64,000 nt of DNA, from the NCBI RefSeq assembly GCF_020080835.1, contig NC_058161.1:3224001-3288000 (forward strand). Direction: 5' to 3'. Origin of the DNA: Cotesia glomerata (taxonomy: Eukaryota > Arthropoda > Insecta > Hymenoptera > Braconidae). This document shows positions 31,211 to 43,395 of this stretch, piece after piece. How positions within the stretch are numbered: the first letter of the stretch is position 1; every line of letters begins with the position of its first letter. Both the position numbers and the translations under genes were made by a program. Under the pieces are notes generated by a model that searched no databases, was not told the origin of the DNA, and saw nothing but the letters and a program-made list of their open reading frames with translations.

Positions 31211-33518
31211 AGATGCTTTGAACAAAAGACACGCGGTCATTTTTTTTTAGATTTTATTTAATAAGAAAACTTTTATTTAATAAAAATTTTGTGAAACTAA
31301 AAAACTTTTTAGAATGCCAAAGAAATTTTTTAGTTTTTTTTTTTAATATGATTGTCCGATTTTTAAATTAAAAGAAAAACTGAATTTATTTTTTTTTTAC
31401 TAAAAATATTAATTAATTAAAAAAAATATGTCAGACGATTTTTTGATCTTTTATAATCAAACAAATTTTTTAAAATTACAAAATAAAATTTTTTTAAATG
31501 GATTTAATTTATTTTTCTATTAATTCTAATTAAACTTCATGATTTTAAAGAAAATTTATGTCGCAAAATTTTTAATAAAATAAAATTTGATTCCAATCTA
31601 AAAAAAAATTATTTTATAGAAAATTTTTGTAAAAAAATTGGACAATTTTATCTTTGACAAAAAAATATAATAAATTGATTTTTTCCAGGCAAAAATTGAT
31701 AAATTTTTATATTAAAATAATTATCACAAATTAAATAAAAAAAAATTAGCAAAAAAATGTATTTTAAATCGAGTAGAATTTCAAAATAATTTTCTTGTTC
31801 AAAATTAAGCTAAAATTTTAATAAATATTTAAAATTTTAATTACAGAAATTTTTAAGCTTCAATTTTATTAATTTATATTTAAAAAAAAAATTAAATAAT
31901 TTTGTAAACAGTAAATAAATTTTTTAATCATTAATTATTCATAATCCATGATATTTAATTAAGGATAATAATTAAATAAAATTATAATTGTAAAATATTT
32001 CCAATGGATACAAATTATTCTAATTTTATAAAATTACCAATTATTAACTCAACTCTCGCGATAGTTTTCATCAAAATTTGATCGAGTACTCGTAATGAAT
32101 AATTAACATTCGCATTTACAATGGATTATCAGTTAATATTGTAAATAATTAATAACTTGAGCGAGCTGACAAGCGGAATTGATTTTATACGTTCGAGGGT
32201 CTTTTCATTGATGGGTTATTTCGCGTAACAATAACATCTGTTATCTGGATTACACTCGACTAATGAACTCATTTTGAATTTAATAATTTATAATTACAAT
32301 GATACAAAAAAGAATAATTTAATTTAACATAAAAAAAAATTAAATTTCTTCAGAAAAATAAAAATAAAGCTCGCAATAAATTAAAGAAATTTCAATTAAA
32401 ACTGAGACCCGCTGGGAAAAAATTATCACCTTCAAATCGTCATTAAAAAAGGATTAAGTTAATAAATAATCCACAATTACAATTATGAAGTAGTAAGAGT
32501 AATTTATGTAAGCTGCCTAATTTAATTGGGAATTTAATAAATACAAAGTTGCATATATTAAAAAAAAAACTTTGAAAAATTGACATTAAAAGAAACAAAA
32601 TAGTTTAAAATAATGAAGAAAAAGGTGCTCGGGCTCATACATCCGGCGGAGATTAACAGATAACAAGGTGTGCAATACTATGTTGTATGTATGACATTGG
32701 ATAAATTAAGAGAGTTGACGGGAGCGGGAGATGGTAAATTCTCTTAGGTTTGCGGGGAACACCTTATATTAGTATACGGTGTAATAGTAAGCAGGTGCAA
32801 GGATCTTGGCTCGTTATCGTACAACGCATAAAACATTATCTCACACACTTACATTCCCTCACTGCATTAATTCTTTCTCCTACGCAGCCTTAATTTATTC
32901 ACTGCACTGAAAAATAGCTCCTAGCTACTCAGATGCTTTTTTGCATATTTAAACGACCTTTACAGTTTAATGGCCGAGTGTTTTTTGGGAAATTCTTATA
33001 TTTATGTCAAGCCAGTATTTTATTTTTAATAAAAAAAAAATAAGTTTAATAATTCGTCAATTTTTTTTTTTAATTCGATTGTTGGTAACTTAGTTTAAAT
33101 AATTGTAACATTTTTGGATAAGTTGAATTTTTTGAAATTTTTTGAAGGACTAGTTGAACTATTTGACCTTTGAGATACTGAAAATTTTTTAAAGACGTGA
33201 GGAATGTATGCAGAAAATTTTAAGCTTAAACTAAAAAATTCTAAATTGAGCTGGCGAGTTCTAAAATTTACGTTTAAATTCTGATTGAATGAGAGTGATT
33301 TAGAAAATTCTAGAATGATCTAAAATAACTCCGACTAAAGTAAAAACCTTCAAAGTGTATTCTTATCGGTCGAAAATATGCTGGATTATTTTCGTAACTT
33401 TTAAAACATCCCAAAAAATTTTCTAATATCAACAAATAACTACACTATTAAAAATGACCCAGCGAAGCGGGTGTTCACGGCTAGTTATTTTTAAAATTTT
33501 GTTTAGTTAAATTTTGTA
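31211..33518. other. AT-rich stretch with one moderate-GC block
   Basis: The 31211-32620 part is AT-rich low-complexity DNA. The 32620-32920 part is less AT-rich and repeat-free. The 32920-33518 part is AT-rich. No exon or RNA gene is seen. Confidence 0.4.
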
Positions 33519-34346
33519 TCTATATTATTCTCTAGATAATTAAGAAATGACCTTTTATTTTGTGAAATATTGACATTTTTGAAGATATAAGCTCATCCCG
33601 ATGTTACACTCATCGAGAACTTTCATTTGAGTACCCACATCAATTTTTCATATATTTATATATATTATATATATAAATATATGAAAAATATATCAAAATG
33701 CATGTGGGTACTCAAATAAAAGGTCTTGATGAGTGTAACATCGGGATGAGTTTATATCTTAAAAAATGTCAATAATTAAAAAATGACATTGTATCTTGTG
33801 AACTATTGACATTTTTAAAGATATAAGCTCATCCTGACGTTACACTCATCGAGATCTTTCATTTGAGTACCATCATCAATTTTTCATATATTTATATATA
33901 TTATGTATATGTATACATGAGAAATATATCAAAATGCATGTGGGTACTCAAATGAAAGCTCTTGATGAGTGTAACATCGAGATGAATTTATATCTTAAAA
34001 AATGTCAATAAATAAGAAATGACATTGCATCTTGTGAACCATTGACATTTTTAAAGATATTAGCTCACCCCGATGTTACACTCATCGAGACCTTTCATTT
34101 GAGTACCCACATCAATTTTTCATATATTTATATATATTACATATATAAATATATCAAAATGCATGTGGGTACTCAAATGAAAGGTCGTGATGAGTGTAAC
34201 ATCGGGATGAGTTTATATCTTTAAAAACGTCAATATTTAAGAGAATACAGTGCAATTTAACAAAAATCATTATTTAATAAAACAAAATTTTAATTGTCTA
34301 TAGTTCACAAGTCACGGCAGTCACATAGTGACTGCAAGGTTGCTAG
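33519..34346 (+). mobile_element. Helitron-like element, both ends intact (copy H4)
   Basis: The 5' end is A|TCTATATTATTCTCTAG. The 3' end has the hairpin GCAGTCACATAGTGACTGC, AAGGTTG and CTAG|T. It is 828 bp with three successive palindromic modules, each with arms such as ATAAGCTCATCCCGATGTTA and its inverse, centred on AT-rich TATATA sequence. It lacks the usual AAGAAAAATTTTGTG-type sequence just inside the 5' end, so it is internally shortened. Confidence 0.8.
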
Positions 34347-35358
34347 TAATTATTAATTTTTTTGGGAAAAAAGAAGTACTGGAAAAATTATAAATTCTGA
34401 AATCTTATTAAAAAATTTTGAACCATGATCAAAGTCAATTTATTTTGAAAAGAAAAAAAAATCTTTAAGCAATTACTTAAGTTAAATTTATTTGAAAAAT
34501 AATTTCTTGGTTAAAAAATTTTTTTCTTGAATTAATTTTATTTTTAGCATCGAAAAACCCTTGCAAAAACTAAAAGATTCCCAAGAGTCTCGAGTGACCT
34601 AAACTATGGGAAAGTTATTTCGATCCACGTGGCAAAGCAATGAAAAAGTAAATTTATATTTAAAGGTGCATAAACAACCGGCCGGCAAATCGTTATTGTT
34701 ATCAGCGAGACCAATAAAATTCACACAAGTAAATAAATATTAAAACCACCAGCAATGCATTTAATTAACTCGGCAACAAACCTCCATAAACAGAACACTT
34801 TTACGAGCTACACATATATTTTCGAATGAACAAACACACACGAGACCCACTACACTGCGATTAATAGTCTGCCGTTGATTCATTCGCCTTAATTTATACG
34901 TAAATTATACGCGAGCCGCCCTTTCGGTGCTCAGTGAATAAGCATCAACTTCCGGTTCACCCTCTCAATTATATTCTGTTATTTTCGTCTAATATTTCTA
35001 ATGACATTTAAATTGTAGCAAACTTACAACCACCACTCAATAAAATCAAATTTAAATCACTTCTTATTTTAACGGGACAGTTTCTTAAATTGTTTAATTC
35101 AAAAATTTTTAGTTGCTTTTGTAAATTCTATTTTTTAGAAAATTTTTTTAACAAATAATTATAACAACTATTTCTAAATATTAAATTTTTTTTTTTTATA
35201 TCGCATTGAGAAAGAAAGTATGAATTTTAAAAAATCCTAAATACAGATTTTATCATTTTTAAACGAATTAGAACTATTTTTTTATTTTTATTCAATAAAA
35301 AAAACAAATAAAAAATTCACGATACAAATTTTTTACCAAATACTAAAAATAATAAAAA
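34347..35358. other. AT-rich flanks around a moderate-GC block
   Basis: The 34700-35000 part is repeat-free and less AT-rich. The rest is AT-rich with no recognised element. Confidence 0.35.
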
Positions 35359-36014
35359 CTAGAAAACTTGCAGTCACTATGTGACTGCCATGACAAGTAA
35401 ACTATAAATAAATGATATTTTGCTTTATTAAATAATGGATACTGTTAAATTGCACTGTACTTTCTTAAATAATAACGTTTTTAAACATATAAGCTCATCC
35501 CGATGTTACACTTATCAAGAGCTTTCATTTGAGTACCCACATGTATTTTTATATATTTTTCATATATACATATATATAATATATATTTTGAAGATATAAG
35601 CTCATCCCGATGTTAAACTCATCAAGAGCTTTCATTTGAGTACCCACATGGATTTTTATATATTTTTCATATATACATATATATAATATATATAAATATA
35701 TAAAAAATTAATGTGGGTACTCAAATGAAAGGTCTCGATGAGTGTAACATCGGGATGAGCTTATATCTTTAAAAATGTCAATAGTTCACAAGATACAAGG
35801 TCATTCCTTAATTATATATCTAGAGATAGAGAATTTTCGAATGCAGCCTAAATACTTGTCATAATAAATTATCGGTGAGAATGACATGAAATCTTGAAAA
35901 GGCATGAATTCAAATCAAGACCTTTGCAATGACACTAAATTTCACTAAAAAATCCGATTTCATCATATGAATATCTCAGTCACAAAATTTTTCTTATTCT
36001 CTTAATAATATAGA
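35359..36014 (-). mobile_element. Helitron-like element, both ends intact (copy H5)
   Basis: Minus orientation. The 5' end at 36014 is A|TCTATATTATTAAGAG. The 3' end at 35359 has the hairpin followed by CTAG|T. It is 656 bp with a duplicated half-module at about 35480-35700. Confidence 0.8.
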
Positions 36015-36183
36015 TAAAATCATTGACTTATTAAAAAGTTGTCAGTAAAAATAGCTGTCTAATAAAAAGCAAAAATCAGTACCGGAAGTGGAGTCATATT
36101 AATGCCGATTGAAGGGATAAGAATAATAAACCTAAAAAGAGTGAGGGATTGTTCATGATATTGAAGGGTAGAGAGGAGAGAGC

Positions 36184-36235
<52 letters not shown>

Positions 36236-37330
36236 GGATAGTGAGGGTAGGACGGGGTAAACAGCCCGTGAAATTACCTTTTAAATATTAGATTATGATT
36301 AAATGTGTACTTAGCCTCTAGTAGAGCCTCGGAAGCCCTAAATGTTGAGCGATGATCGTTTCCCTCCGCGAGCTTTGGAATAGAACCAAGTAAAGGCTGT
36401 ATGGGCCATGGAGCCACCAATGAGCTGGCTCATAAAGCTTCATGGGGAGTGGAGAGCCACACTCTGTTATGTATATAAATATACATGTATATACATATAA
36501 TGTCAGAGATTGTGTCGACTAGCTGCATCCCTTGACGCTCCTTTCACCCCTTGTCAGGGTTGTTCGGCATTCTCTCGCTACCCCCTGCTCGGCCAGCCCT
36601 TTTACAACCCGGACCGGTTTGCACGATCTACCCGCTTGGTATCATAGATAAGATAAGATATAAAATAGATAGGGAACAAAATGAGTGGAGGCTTTTTTAA
36701 AATATTTCTATGGGCTTCCATTCCCGAAAGCAGCGCTTCAATAATGGTCGCCATTTTTCCAGGCTTTGTTCCTCCGATTTGTTAATTATTTATCTGTTTG
36801 TTTCCTTTTATTTAAAGCTGCCAGCAGGTGAATCTTGATTAACCGGTGCAAACCACCGGCAGGTTTATTTATAAATATTCATTAAATTGTAATGTAATGC
36901 CTAGTGGCTCCTACACCCTCGCTTCTTTCTTATCTTTTGTTCTTTCCTTTATTTTTTAAGGTTTTTTTTCTTCTTTTTACATCTTACTTGGATCTTAATA
37001 CTAATGCAGTCATTATTTGCCATGCTGTTATTATGACTCTGGTATTACATATGATCAATTATAATAAATTAATTTGTAAGAAGATGTGCAGGAAAGAAAA
37101 TTTGTTGAATGAGGAATAATGTTGATTTAAAAATAAAATTATTTTTGAGAGAATCAGTTGTTTTGATTTAAGAACTTCTGTCTTGAAATTCATTTTTTTA
37201 AAGAAGAGAAATTCTGCTTTTCAAGAATATGTTATTATCAATCGATACAATTATTCTTGGGTCGAGTTATTTTTTTTTTTTTATCATTATTAGTATTCTT
37301 AAAAAAAGTCAATAATATTTTTGATGGATA
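36015..37330. other. Moderate-GC block with GA microsatellite
   Basis: The 36050-36860 part is moderate GC and includes a GA run (about 36177-36234). CTTGACGCTCCTTTCACCCC and GGGTTGTTCGGCATTC lie at 36532-36572. It is a candidate regulatory block. The 36860-37330 part is AT-rich. Confidence 0.4.
36177..36234. repeat. GA microsatellite
   Basis: A long GAGAGA run with few interruptions. In insects such runs can bind GAGA-type factors, but a simple microsatellite is equally likely. Confidence 0.9.
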
Positions 37331-37875
37331 CTAGCAATCTTGCAGTCACTACGTGACTGCCGTGATTTGTGAACTATAAATAAATAAAATTTTGCTTTAT
37401 TAAATAATGAATTTTATTAAATTGCACTGTAATCTTTTAATTATTGACGTTTTTTAAAATATAAGCTCATCCTGATGTTACACTCATCAAGAGCTTTCAT
37501 ATGAGTACCCACATGAATTTTTTATATATTTTATATATATGATATTTATAAAATATATGAAAAATTGATGTGGGTACTCAAATGAAAGGTCTCGATGAGT
37601 GTAACATCAAGATGAGCTTATATCTTTAAAAATGTCAATAGTTCACAAGATCCAAGGTCGTTTCTTAATTGTGAATCTAGAAATAGAGCATTTTTGAATG
37701 CAGCCTAAATACTTATCATAAAAAATTGACTATCGGTGAGAATGACATGAAACCATGAGAAGGCACAACTTCTGGTCAAGACTTTTCCAACGATACCAAA
37801 TTTAACCATAAAAACCCATTTTATCATATAAATACACTGGCCACAAAATTTTGCTTATTCTCTTAATAATATAGA
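37331..37875 (-). mobile_element. Helitron-like element, both ends intact, shortest copy (H6)
   Basis: Minus orientation. The 5' end at 37875 is A|TCTATATTATTAAGAG. The 3' end at 37331 has the hairpin GCAGTCACGTAGTGACTGC then AAGATTG and CTAG|T. It is 545 bp with a single palindromic module. It is the cleanest reference copy. Confidence 0.85.
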
Positions 37876-39514
37876 TTATTTTGTATTTTAATCTTTAAAA
37901 AATAAATTTTAGGTCAAGTATATTTTATTTTTTATAATAATAAAATTCTTCAGTAGCTAATTTCTGAATGAATTTAAAACCTAGAGTGAAATTTTTTCAG
38001 TACTTGTGAATTTTTTGTAGATTTTCCTCTTAAAAATGTATCAATACTTAAAAAATTAATTATACTTATTTACACAAAAAAAAAACCCGCAGACTCATTA
38101 AAAACCTAAGAATTGCCGCCTATAACCACATCAAACTCCTGAAATAACCCCTCGAGAATTCTTTCCGATAATAAACCTGTAACGCACAACATACTTGTGC
38201 CTTAATCGACGCTCGTAGATTTCGTCTTAAATAAACTTGTCACCTACCACTCGAGAGTGGATTACGTCCCTTATTTCTATTTTCTTCCCTGTCCCGAAAC
38301 GTCTCGCTGGTATTTTCTCCATCAAAGTCGTTCCCCTCATAAGCTACCCCACCAGGAAGGACCTTAAACTCGAACATGGACATTCGATTCGAGTGGTCAC
38401 TTTTGATCGAATCTAACAACAATATCCCGTAAAGATTATTCTAAATTCAATTTAGCTTTTTTTAACAGCCCCAAACATATTTATACATTATACATTTGTC
38501 CAAGGGTGTCACTTGACTTTACTTTATTCTTATTATTTTCTAACTTTTTATATTATTATATAAAACAAAATTATTTTATCTGCTTCCGGTATGGTGTAGG
38601 CAAAATGTAGAGTATACATAATACGCCTCTGGGGTCGAGGGATGTGAAGTTTTATTTTATTCAAATTAAATTCGCAAGCAGCTGGTTCATTTCCTTCCTA
38701 AAAAATTTATAACTCTGATGGTAATCATTTACGTTTCAATCAATTCATTTATTTGCTGATATTAAACATAATATTTTGCATTAAATTTGTCAATCACCCA
38801 AACTCGCCCGGCTTAGGTGGGCGAGCCAAGAACCTTAAAGTGTGGATTGACATGATGCGGATAAATAAATTCAAATCCAAATATATAAATATCCACCGCA
38901 GAAATCGTTTAGGTCTGGTATGAAGCTTTGAAGCTTTACCAATCAACTTGCCGTCAGGCCGTGACATTTAACGGCATTACGGAATTCTATTAAGCATCCT
39001 GGTGAAAAGCTCGCTCAGTGTTCAGGAATAAAGACACTTGGGTGATGTAAGGGGTGTCGGAGCCCGTTCAGCTTGAACTTAAGGGTAGGGCGACTGTATT
39101 CACCCGTCCGAGCCAGTATTCGCCACCCCTTGGCTCACCTCCAAGCCAGACTACCCACTTTCTTCTATCCACTTCACTCACTACGTCTTACGGGCTCTAA
39201 CCCCTTGCCCTCAGTCAACTCAGTCAACATCTTGGGAAAACATCCGATCATTTTTTATACCACTCACTGCTGATTTATACACAAGCTTCGAGTGAAGCTA
39301 ATTCATACACTAGAAAAAAAATTGAATTTTGAATCAAGAGAAAAATTCTTGAACCAAGAAAATAATTTTGAAAAAATTTTATTTTAACAATTTTTTTTAC
39401 TCAAATCAAGAAGATTAAAAAAATATTTGGCTTGTAAATTATTTTGATCTTAAAATTTTGTTATTAGATTCTCTAAAAAAAATTCAAAGTATATGAAAAA
39501 TTTTTATTTGGTAC
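37876..39514. other. Moderate-GC non-coding block
   Basis: The 38080-38480 and 38800-39300 parts are less AT-rich and low-repeat. The 39310-39470 part has AAGAAAAATTCTTGA-type sequence resembling the CACAGAAA element interior. No gene is supported. Confidence 0.35.
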
Positions 39515-40082
39515 ACGGAAAAAAGAAAACAGGAATAATTACAGTATAAAATGTAAAATCGGTCCCGTCGTAATCAAAACTACACTGATAGAAGGATTTC
39601 TTACTATTTAAAAAGATTTCTTTGTATTTAAGAATTCATTTCTTAAACATCATTTTTTAATATTTAAAAAATATTTCTTAAATACAAAGAAATATTTCTT
39701 AAATATTAAGAAATATAAATACTAAGAAATATTTCTTAAATACAAAGAAATATTTCTTAAATACTAAGAAATATTTTTTAAATGCTAAGAAATGATTTCT
39801 TAAATACAAAGCAATCTTCTTAAATGCTAAGAAATCCTTCTATCAGTGGAGGAAAATTACAGTTCGAAATGACATTTTTCTGAATTTAAACTTTGAATGT
39901 TAATTTTCATAGCTTTCAATGTTAATTTTCATAGCTTTCAATGTAAATATTACTTTCTACAATGTAATTCTTATAAAATCTGTAATAATTACAATCTGAA
40001 ACTGTAATTTTTTCAGTTTTCATCACGGAGCGCCACGTTGTATTAAATACTGTAATTTTTCGAGTTACTTTTTTCTGCACTG
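39515..40082. mobile_element. TIR element (ACACGGAAAAAAG ends) carrying a nested insertion
   Basis: The left end is ACACGGAAAAAAGAAAACAG. The right end is near 40060-40080, GAGTTACTTTTTTCTGCAC. Repeated ATTACAGT/ACTGTAAT units flank the inserted 39583-39848 element. Confidence 0.5.
39583..39848. mobile_element. TIR element CACTGATAGAAGGATTT, short copy
   Basis: It starts CACTGATAGAAGGATTTCTT and ends AAGAAATCCTTCTATCAGTG, 266 bp. The interior is a run of about 19-base palindromic units of the type AAGAAATATTTCTTAAATAC. Confidence 0.75.
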
Positions 40083-41211
40083 ATAGAAGGATTTAGTACA
40101 GAGTACTAAACTGATTTAGTAACAAAATTTTTATTCATTTATTTGGGAGAAACAAATATTTTGTACCCATCAATATTATTTGTTACAGTTTAATAAATGA
40201 TTTCTTTATATGAACAAAGCCTTATTAGATGGAAATATAGTATATTACACACCTGTGGCAAGAAAATGAGAAATGTCTCAGAACACATATATGTTGCCCG
40301 AGGCGAAGCCGAGGTCGACATATATGTGGTCTGAGATATTTATTATTTTCCTGCCATAGGTTTCATATTTTCTGCCCTCCAGGCGGAAAGTGGCAACTTT
40401 CGGCCCGCTGCGCTAAACGAAATTGCCGCTTTCCGCCTCTGTCGGACAGAAAAATAGTATACAAACCTATGGCAGGAAAATAATAAATATCTCAGATCAC
40501 ATATATGTCGACCTCGGCTTCGCCTCGGGCAACATATATGTGTTCTGAGACATTTCTCATTTTCTTGCCACAGGTGTGTAATATACTATAGTACCACCAA
40601 ATAATATTTAGTAACAGGTACTAAATATTTCTTTGGCAAGTATTGTCGGTAGATGGCTATGCTTTAATTCCAATGTTTATGTGATACATAACCTATTCAC
40701 TAACTTAGATTATTTTATTCAGCTCGATTTTGGGAGATTTATTAAACCCTTAGAAACACAGATACTCTCAATAAATGTCTTTTATTTATGTCTTTTTCAG
40801 TGGAGTTTAGTTTACATTTTTTAATTTGTCTATTATTAATGTGTTAAAAACTTGTTTAATTTTAAATTTTATAAATGTCTCAAACAAAAAAATATAATTT
40901 AATGAGATTCTTTTCTTTATAATACCTTATATTTTTACTTAAAATTATTTTGATTTATTTTAAGTTAAAGAGTTAGGTTACACGCTAAAATTAGTTAAAA
41001 AATTAATTTCTTTGGTACCAATAAACGATTTATTGCGTAGCAATAAATCATTTGTTAAATACTACTAAATATTTATTTGGGGAAACTAAATGGGCTTTAA
41101 TAAATTATTTAGTATCTATTACTAAATATTTGGTAATGAAAGGTTTGTTACTAAATAATTTAGTATCTGTTACTAAATTTTATTAAATAGAACTAAATCC
41201 TTCTATCAGTG
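40078..41211. mobile_element. TIR element CACTGATAGAAGGATTT, long copy with fold-back inserted
   Basis: It starts CACTGATAGAAGGATTTAGT and ends ACTAAATCCTTCTATCAGTG, 1134 bp including the inserted 40236-40590 fold-back. The interior is rich in TTAGTA/TACTAAA units. Confidence 0.7.
40236..40590. mobile_element. Fold-back element, 128-bp arms with one mismatch
   Basis: The left arm 40236-40363 and right arm 40463-40590 are reverse complements at 127 of 128 positions (the difference is TGTGGTCTG versus TGTGATCTG). The 99-base middle also folds on itself (GGCGGAAAGTGGCAACTTTC against an imperfect inverse). The whole 355 bases can thus form one long hairpin. It is GC-richer than its host element and has no coding potential. 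Confidence 0.85.
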
Positions 41212-41249
41212 TGTGCATATTTATATGATAAAATGTGTTTTGTTTTGAC

Positions 41250-41494
41250 ATATCGACGTTCTAATTAGCAAATTGTCTAACTCTATTTTAGAAAATCTTC
41301 CATTTGTGCGAAAAAACAATTAGTTCAAAATTTATTATCATTTTAAAAAACAATTTAATATTTTATAGAAGTATAATATTTTGGTTTGGATCATTCAAAT
41401 AATTTATAATTAGTCTATTGCTACATCAAAATGTTAAAAAATCACCTTCTAAAAAATAAGGAATTAGACCAACTGCTAATTAGACCGTCGATAT
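41250..41494. mobile_element. TIR element ATATCGACGTTCTAATTAGC, copy 1
   Basis: The ends are inverted relatives: ATATCGACGTTCTAATTAGC and GCTAATTAGACCGTCGATAT, with AAATTGTCTAACTC / GAATTAGACCAACT inside. It is about 245 bp and related to 54391-54636 and 58479-58968. Confidence 0.7.
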
Positions 41495-42002
41495 AAATGT
41501 TTTTATATTTATTTTCTAGATTAGATATTTTTTTACTTGAATCAATTCAATTTTTTTTTCAATATAGTTTCGCCGACATTAAATTTTCTCTTCATCGTAC
41601 TTATATGACAGTTTATGAGCACAAGAGACTATTTAGATGCAAATGATTAGTTTTTTTGTCGTTAATAATAAAGAAATGTGCTTATATCCGCTCAATTCGG
41701 TGGGGTTTAGTGTGTAGTACGTCGATAGGAGGCTATTACCTCAGTCGATCTTTTGATAAGCACGTCAAGCCACGCCAGCGCCACACACGATCACTCTTCA
41801 CTTGATATGAGAAGAACATATTATATAGATCATATGTGGTGAATAGTAAGCAAATTACCTAAATATGTCGATCAATACTTTTTAATTAAAAAATAGGATT
41901 TTATTTTTATCATTATTAAGAAAATTAAAATATAAATTTGTAACAAAAATAATTCATCTTTAATTAATAACATTGATTTAGATAAAAATTAATTGAAGCT
42001 AG
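41495..42002. other. Short non-coding interval with a duplicated edge
   Basis: The 41560-41850 part is less AT-rich and repeat-poor. The segment about 41930-42008 (CTTTAATTAATAACATTGAT, GAAGCTAGTTAATTAA) recurs at 43432-43484 on the far side of the neighbouring transposon array. Confidence 0.5.
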
Positions 42003-43395
42003 TTAATTAAGGAGATCCACACGAAGTAGTTAAATTTTTAAAACTTTCTGAAAATTTGTAAATTTAATCTACGTAGCCTAATAATTAATAAAAAAATTAA
42101 AAAACAGTAGATTTTCGGGATATTTAATGAAATAATTAGGAAAATTGTAATTTTTACATGTAAAATGTAGATTCCACTAGCCGTGTATTTGGATAAGAAT
42201 TTAATGCAATTAACGATTTTAAAAAAATTTTATTTTCATTGAATTTGATTGCAAAAATAATAAGCTTTCGATTAAAACACTAGAAAAATTAGCTTTCCGA
42301 ACGTATTTGACTTGGCAACACCGCTTGCGCAGTTACTCAAAGCATAAGTAACCGCGGTTTTTTAAATGCTAGAAGATCTTAGTCATTATAGTTAGACAGT
42401 AAACATAAATAAATTTTAAGGTTAGGGAACTCTTGCGGTGTTGTCAAGTGTATACCGGTAATTCAGAGTGCTATATTTTTTATTAGTCAATTAAATGTTA
42501 ATAATTATTTAATGAGTAAATTTTTGGGTAATTTCCTCAAAAATGTTGTTAATTAATTTAAAAATTAATTTTAAGATGCATAACAAAATTATTTCTTCGT
42601 ATTATTTTTTTATAGACATTCTTTACACTAGGAGGGTACTTGGATCCCCTTAACATTTTTTGGTAAACTTACTTCTTTAATAGTTATTCATCGTTAAAGT
42701 GAAATTACTAAAAGTAGTATTTAAAATATCCGACAGGTGGCGCATGATCGCTGAATCTTCTCGCTGCCAGAGAGTTATATTTAAAGAATTAAGTATTAAA
42801 ACAAAAATCATTTCTTTGACTCTCTTAAGGAACTTATCTGACCTTGGTTTTAGCTTAATCAGCTTGATAATAATTATTTAATGAATAAATTTTTCGGTAA
42901 TCTCCTCAAAAATGTTGTTAATTAATTTAAAAATTAATTTTAAGATGCATAACAAAATTATTTCTTCGTATTATTTTTTTATAGACATTCTTTACACTAG
43001 GAGGGTACTTGGATCCCCTTAACATTTTTTGGTAAACTTACTCCTTTAATAGTTATTCATCGTTAAAGTGAAATTACTAAAAGTAGTATTTAAAATATCC
43101 GACAGGTGGCGCATGATCGCTGAATCTTCTCGCTGCCAGAGAGTTATATTTAAAGAATTAAGTATTAAAATAAAAATCATTTCTTTGACTCTCTTAAGGA
43201 ACTTATCTGACCGTGGTTTTAGCTTAATCAGCTTGATAATAATTATTTAATGAATAAATTTTTCGGTAATTTCCTCAAAAATGTTGTTAATTAATTTAAA
43301 AATTAATTTTAAGATGCATAACAAAATTATTTCTTCGTATTATTTTTTTATAGACATTCTTTACACTAGGAGGACACTTGGATCTCCTTAATAAA
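42003..43395. mobile_element. GGAGATCC-TIR element with tandemly amplified right part
   Basis: The left end is AAGGAGATCCACACGAAGTA. The right-end motif TTTACACTAGGAGG..ACTTGGATC[CT]CCTTAA occurs three times (about 42625-42652, 42990-43021, 43360-43392). The two repeat units of about 369 bp between them each carry GACAGGTGGCGCATGATCGC. A simpler reverse-complement copy is 55940-56597. Confidence 0.65.

Noticed and set aside
33519..34346. Interpreting the repeat as a satellite or CRISPR-like array
   Set aside because: Copies are dispersed with defined termini and A/T flanks; modules are palindromic and of variable number, which fits a mobile element.
38900..39070. Possible structural RNA because of locally balanced composition
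   Set aside because: No rRNA, tRNA or snRNA motif could be identified.
42699..43250. Repeated 60-codon frames starting MKLLKVVFKISDRWRM, also at 55741-55953
   Set aside because: The frames recur because the DNA is a repeat; the ATG and stop fall in repeat sequence and other family members (48170, 52150) break the frame.
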